A DNA stretch of 23,631 nucleotides from Sphaeroforma arctica JP610 (lineage: Eukaryota > Opisthokonta > Ichthyosporea > Ichthyophonida), in NCBI RefSeq assembly GCF_001186125.1, contig NW_014040359.1, positions 31,490-55,120 of the forward strand. The letters run 5' to 3'. The notes beneath the pieces are model-generated. The model did no database searches. It saw only the letters and a program-made list of their open reading frames with translations, and had not been told where the DNA came from. Positions 19,378-23,631 of the stretch are shown piece after piece (position 1 is the first letter of the stretch; every line of letters starts with the position of its first letter). A program made the position numbers and the translations under genes.

Positions 19378-22300
19378 TCACTCCCCAGGAGGATTCAGCT
19401 CGAAGTCAAAGAGATACTTCTTATCATTCTGCGTTAGCGCACCAACATGTCCTGGCGGAGTTGCAAATGCCACTATCCTCAACGGCTGCACACCGAGTAG
19501 CTTACGCAGATCTATCTGGCCCACGCCTGGTATACCCACGGCCAGCCACCTGAACAGGTACGGAATGAGATTTGTTTGTACCTGTACATACACGACATGG
19601 ACTGTATTCTATATCTGATACATCACCGGCTGTAATGGCGCGTTTACAGACAGCCGAGCAAACAAAGTAAGCGTTTATGTACGATTACCATGCCATTCCC
19701 CACCACATGCAACTGGTACAATGCGTTCGGTATTTACATACAGCTCCAGGTACTCACACGCAACTCCTATGTACTATTGTGTGCTTTGGCTTGAAGTATG
19801 GATAGATGATATTCTCGTCCACTGATGCTCGCAAAATACATTTCTCTGAAAACTGATACTCGCCAACCTTGCGATTACAATACACTGGTAAGCATTTAGG
19901 AGACGTTGTACAAAGCAGAGAGCCCTCACATTACAATACTGTGAATTAAACGAGTGCTCTACATACCTCACGAAGTCGACGTACATGCCGTGCATGCTTA
20001 TACTGTAAATATTCTCAGGGGAGTAATCCTTGATTTTCTGCCACTCGGCCTTCGTAGTAACTTCTGGAAGCATGTCTACGCCAACCTTAGGGGGCTGCTT
20101 TCCCGGCGGCGTCTCTATGAATCGATCTACTGTGCCAGCTAAAGGCATGCAGAGCATCCATGGGTTCAAGCACGGTTCGTTGCTGGAGTGTTTGTCTCCC
20201 ATGTGCGCTTGAGCACCCGGTGTTATCGCAAACACGAACTTCGTGAGGACGTGTACGAGACCCTGCCGACAGGAATGGACAATCGAGTGCTATGGTTTGA
20301 GCAAACGGGTCACGATTGTGTGGATAAGAGACGCCTATGTGTGCAAGTGGCATTGAGATACAGAAGGATTCTCCAGTGACAAACGGATTTCAGAATATAT
20401 TTAAGTAAGAACTAAACGCCGCATACGACAGATAAGGGTGTTGTGGTGTTGTACAACGACAAATAGCATACCTTTCCAAACATTCCCAGCTCCAGATGGT
20501 AAGTTCCTTCCAATCCCAGCAGGCACTGTAGGAACGAACATGCGTGAGAGACGTCCAATTAGACCACGACGGTAGTTTATTGGAGAAAATGGCTCCCGTG
20601 CACGCACGTACGAACGCCAGGGCTGGCATGAGGCCGCCTATGAGACGAGCGCAGTATGCTAGCACTGCAATAGATGAGAACATGGGGAAACGCTCAGGTG
20701 CGTCTAGGTATGGAGCTAAGGAAGTACAACAACGCCTTACCAAGCTGGCGTCTGTCTTGTTCTTGAAGCGCCCCTGCACTTGGATCTCGAACATTCGCTT
20801 CTTCCCCTCAAAGTAAGGAGCGTACACAGGATCTACCGGGTCGGTATTAAACTTGAAGATCACATTTCTGCAGTGGGTTTTATGAAGAAGAAAAAAACAT
20901 TTAGTTTTGAACGTGTGCATAACATGAGTAGATGAGATTGTAAGAGACAACCCCAAGTGCCTCGCGTGCACGAAGATAAATGGAGAGGACTTGTGTCAAG
21001 TCACGACCAAAAGTGGCATACCCGACAAACATCTCCGTTTCAAACGGAATGGGCGATCGCGAGTTGGCCATGACCCTCTTGCCAGAGACTCTATCCCTGA
21101 TCATCAGATCTCTGATACTTTCAGGCAAGTTATCATCCACCACCATCCGTTTGGCGTTCGCCAGATTTGCCTTGCTCAAGCGTGCTGTTCCGAGGATCAT
21201 CTCGGGTAGTTCATCCACCTCTTGCGCCTCAAAGAGGATGGCAACATCGATCACAACATTGCGCAGGCTCTCTTTGAGCAGCTTGGTTACATCGCGTGCG
21301 TGGGGTTCGGAACCGATGTCAATATCAACCTCGAAATAGTTCTCGCCTCTGTGATGATGCATTTTGACGCCCTGAAAAGTACAGAATTGTGTATGCAATT
21401 GAGAACCTGCATCAATACAGATGCTCGGAAAAACTAACCCTTGAGCCCAATTTTAAACCAGTGTGTTTGGGAATGATACGTAAGCAAACTGCAACGCATA
21501 AAAAAATATGTATGAATCTTAGCCAAACGGATTGTCGGAACGATGGCGGAGCAATATGCGAATACCACCATACCTTCTTCCCTGGTAGAGTAGGCTTCTG
21601 CAAGAATTGCGACCCGAGTGTCTTCTTGAGAATTAGCCCGCCCTCCGCCAGAAAGGGAATGATCTTGAAGCGAGCGTTCCGGTAGTCATCGTCGCCATCA
21701 ACGAAGTCCAGGAAGGACTCCATGAACTTGGAATACTTCGGGTCGTCTCTCCAGTCCTTCTCGCTTGGCTGTAAGTAGGAAAGCATCGAAATAGTCCATT
21801 TTTGAAGAAAATCGGAAGAAGACATATTGTGTTGTGATCTCAAGTGGGTGAGTCGTGCTGGACACTCTCTTGGGCCAATCCTTTGGTAAGGAGAGACTAT
21901 CGCTGAGCAAAAAATATATGCAACGTTGATCACATGTGTAGGGACAAAAAAAAGTGCAGCTATCATATATGTGTACCTGGAAATAGCAGACGATACAAAT
22001 GTTTTCTCGCCCTGGCAGAACGAAGTTCACGGCAAATGTGTAAGGAACTTCCGAATCCGCCTGCTCCTTTTCATTCATGCGACGTATTATGTTGCTCGAA
22101 TCCGCACAGACGTTGAAGCACGTCAAATAATCAGTAAAGGATAACATATCCATTCCCACAAGCCTGAAGGGGGAGGCGGTGGCTTTGACCTTCTTACCAT
22201 CCTCCAGATACGTTGGACCTCGCACGCGGAAGCTGGAGGGGCTCGGTTCAGCCCACATCGACCTATGCAGACTGCACGGGATGAACTTGGCTGGCTTGAC

Positions 22301-23333
22301 TGCACTATCGGGATGCTTTCTCTCAATCTCCTCCCCGCCTTCCGCGAGTGTCTTCTTGTACTGTATGGTGGTGTGGGTGCCATCGGTGGGCACACTGCTG
22401 AACCACGACGCATCTGAGGTGAAGCTAAGCTCGTGCACTTCGTCACGGATATGCACAATCATCCTCAGGAGACCCATACAGAACCGCATCGCCACGTTGC
22501 CGTACTGAGCAAAATAGGACTTCCAACACTCGGGATCGTATCGAACGTACAAGGCACACAGGCTCCGCTTCTTGCACGACTTACAATCTACGTCGCCGTC
22601 GCTGAGCGGCACTCCAATGTGTATCGCAAAGGAATCCACATGCGCACGCACAAACTGCTTGGTCTCAGGGCACGAGGCATGCTCTGTGGAGGACATGACG
22701 ATCAAATAGCTGCCGTCGTCTTCCTTTCGCCTGTCAAAAATGCAACGGGGAGCATTAGCACGGTCGACAGAGTAGCAATTGGCAAAAGCAAAGCAAAAAA
22801 AGTATGTGCTACAGTTATACTCGTTCAACAAGGTAGAAGCATACCCACACCATGGTCTGATACATTTTTCTGACTTGGGCATGGTCCGATGACTACCGAA
22901 AAATAAAAATGATTAAAAAAGTACCTTGCATCAATTGTACAAGTACCATGCTTCGAATATACGATAACCATACCAGTATCGCATTAGGCAAAGATCACGC
23001 GGTTTGAGAGTGTAGAATCCGATTTGCACCGGGGGAAGAACTAATTGCATAACATCCGTGTACTTGTCAATCTGGAAGTGGGTTAGACGTAGGGACTTAG
23101 TATATCCAAGGTCAGATCCGTCGAAATCTAATATTGGTTTTATATTATGAAGTGCGATCTACAAGTAATATAAAGTCTGTAAATTTCATATTACGAGCAG
23201 GACAGCCGCTGATTGATGAAATAGTTACCTTCTGGACTCGACGAATATCCCGCAAGAAGCCGCCGCCAGAGATCGGTACGTCGCCTCTTTGTAGAATGAA
23301 CGACAGAACTTCAAAGGGACTCGCCTCGATGAC
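19378..23333 (-). CDS. START-EDR2(DUF1336)-DUF1769-like lipid-binding protein (5' partial, 10 exons)
   Basis: Likely binds lipids or phosphoinositides at membranes. Minus-strand exons are 23333-23229, 23158-22974, 22730-21977, 21768-21574, 21371-21022, 20867-20741, 20637-20472, 20370-20333, 20262-19967 and 19549-19378 (TGA), about 795 residues with consistent phases. START region, residues about 1-200: VIEASPFEVLSFIL, PRDLCLMRYWRKEDDGSYLI, VRAHVDSFAIHIGVPL, with an odd Cys cluster CKSCKKRSLC. EDR2 C-terminal region, about 255-480: FRVRGPTYLEDGKKVKA, AVNFVLPGREN, DGDDDYRNARFKIIPFL, GENYFEVDIDIGSEPHARDV, VDELPEMILGTARLS. DUF1769-like region, about 530-795: DPVYAPYFEGKKRMFEIQVQ, AHMGDKHSSNEP, ETPPGKQPP, IYSISMHGMYVDF, GVQPLRIVAF. 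The first visible exon starts at an acceptor, so more exons lie to the right; plant EDR2 has a PH domain there. Exons 20637-20472 and 20370-20333 are the least certain; the latter needs a weak GTCTCT donor. Confidence 0.88.
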
Positions 23334-23436
23334 CTAATAGGCAATATCCACGCAACGAAGAATATATCAGTGAAAGCAAAAGGAAGTAACCGTATTACAA
23401 AGAGATATAATCGGGATGTGATACAGTGTGCCTGTA

Positions 23437-23438
<2 letters not shown>

Positions 23439-23474
<36 letters not shown>

Positions 23475-23631
23475 GTGAGTGTGTGTGTGTTTATGTGTGT
23501 GTGTGAGTGTGTGCGTGTGTGCCTCATATATATATATATATATATATTTGCAAGTATGTATGTATGTATGTATGTATGCATGTATGTATGTATGTATGTA
23601 TGTATGTACGTCTGTATGTATGTATACATAC
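23439..23631. repeat. (TA)n/(GT)n/(TATG)n microsatellite at the right edge
   Basis: Compound simple repeat in what should be an intron of the START-EDR2 gene. It continues to the last base of the window, so its full length is unknown. Confidence 0.95.

Noticed and set aside
1-23631. Integrated virus, transposon or prokaryote-type defence system
   Set aside because: I found no transposase, reverse transcriptase, integrase or capsid-like motif, no long terminal repeats and no operon-like gene cluster.

Overview
The window is nuclear DNA of an intron-rich eukaryote. I rebuilt four multi-exon genes by matching protein families and checking that exon phases join. Nearly all introns are GT-AG, with donors such as GTATGT, GTAAGT and GTGAGT. 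Introns are 60 bp to about 1.1 kb long, and the intergenic and intronic DNA is rich in (TA)n, (GT)n and (TATG)n. The gene set suggests a protist: a bacterial-type glycyl-tRNA synthetase, an NAD formate dehydrogenase, a mitochondrial-type thiolase, a START-EDR2 protein and a single-finger C2H2 protein. A unicellular opisthokont such as an ichthyosporean is my best guess, at low confidence; other protists with START-EDR2 proteins cannot be excluded.

Layout, left to right. (1) 155-2836, plus strand: the 3' eight exons of a class II glycyl-tRNA synthetase. (2) 3030-5077, minus strand: NAD-dependent formate dehydrogenase, tail to tail with the synthetase, first exon not found. (3) About 1.3 kb of divergent intergenic DNA. 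(4) 6381-9560, plus strand: a complete eight-exon acetyl-CoA acetyltransferase. (5) 10867-12006, plus strand: an intronless C2H2 regulator followed by a decayed partial copy of its own 3' end. (6) 13932-18238, plus strand: a secreted Cys-rich protein with a His/Asp-rich repeat and a seven-unit 13-residue repeat carrying an N-glycosylation sequon in every unit. (7) 19378-23333, minus strand: ten exons of a lipid-binding protein combining START, EDR2 C-terminal (DUF1336) and DUF1769-like regions; its 5' end lies outside the window.

The genes do not form a pathway. Formate dehydrogenase and thiolase are both metabolic and divergently placed, but that alone does not show co-regulation. I see no virus, transposon, CRISPR array or prokaryote-type defence system.

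A recurring theme is local tandem duplication that touches gene structure. A 101-bp duplication copies a 3' splice site. A 32-bp duplication copies the region before the formate dehydrogenase splice acceptor. A diverged copy of a thiolase exon lies in the preceding intron. A partial copy trails the zinc-finger gene, and a 193-bp copy lies in an intron. The observations most worth following are the splice-site duplication, the START-EDR2-DUF1769 fusion and the repeat glycoprotein.
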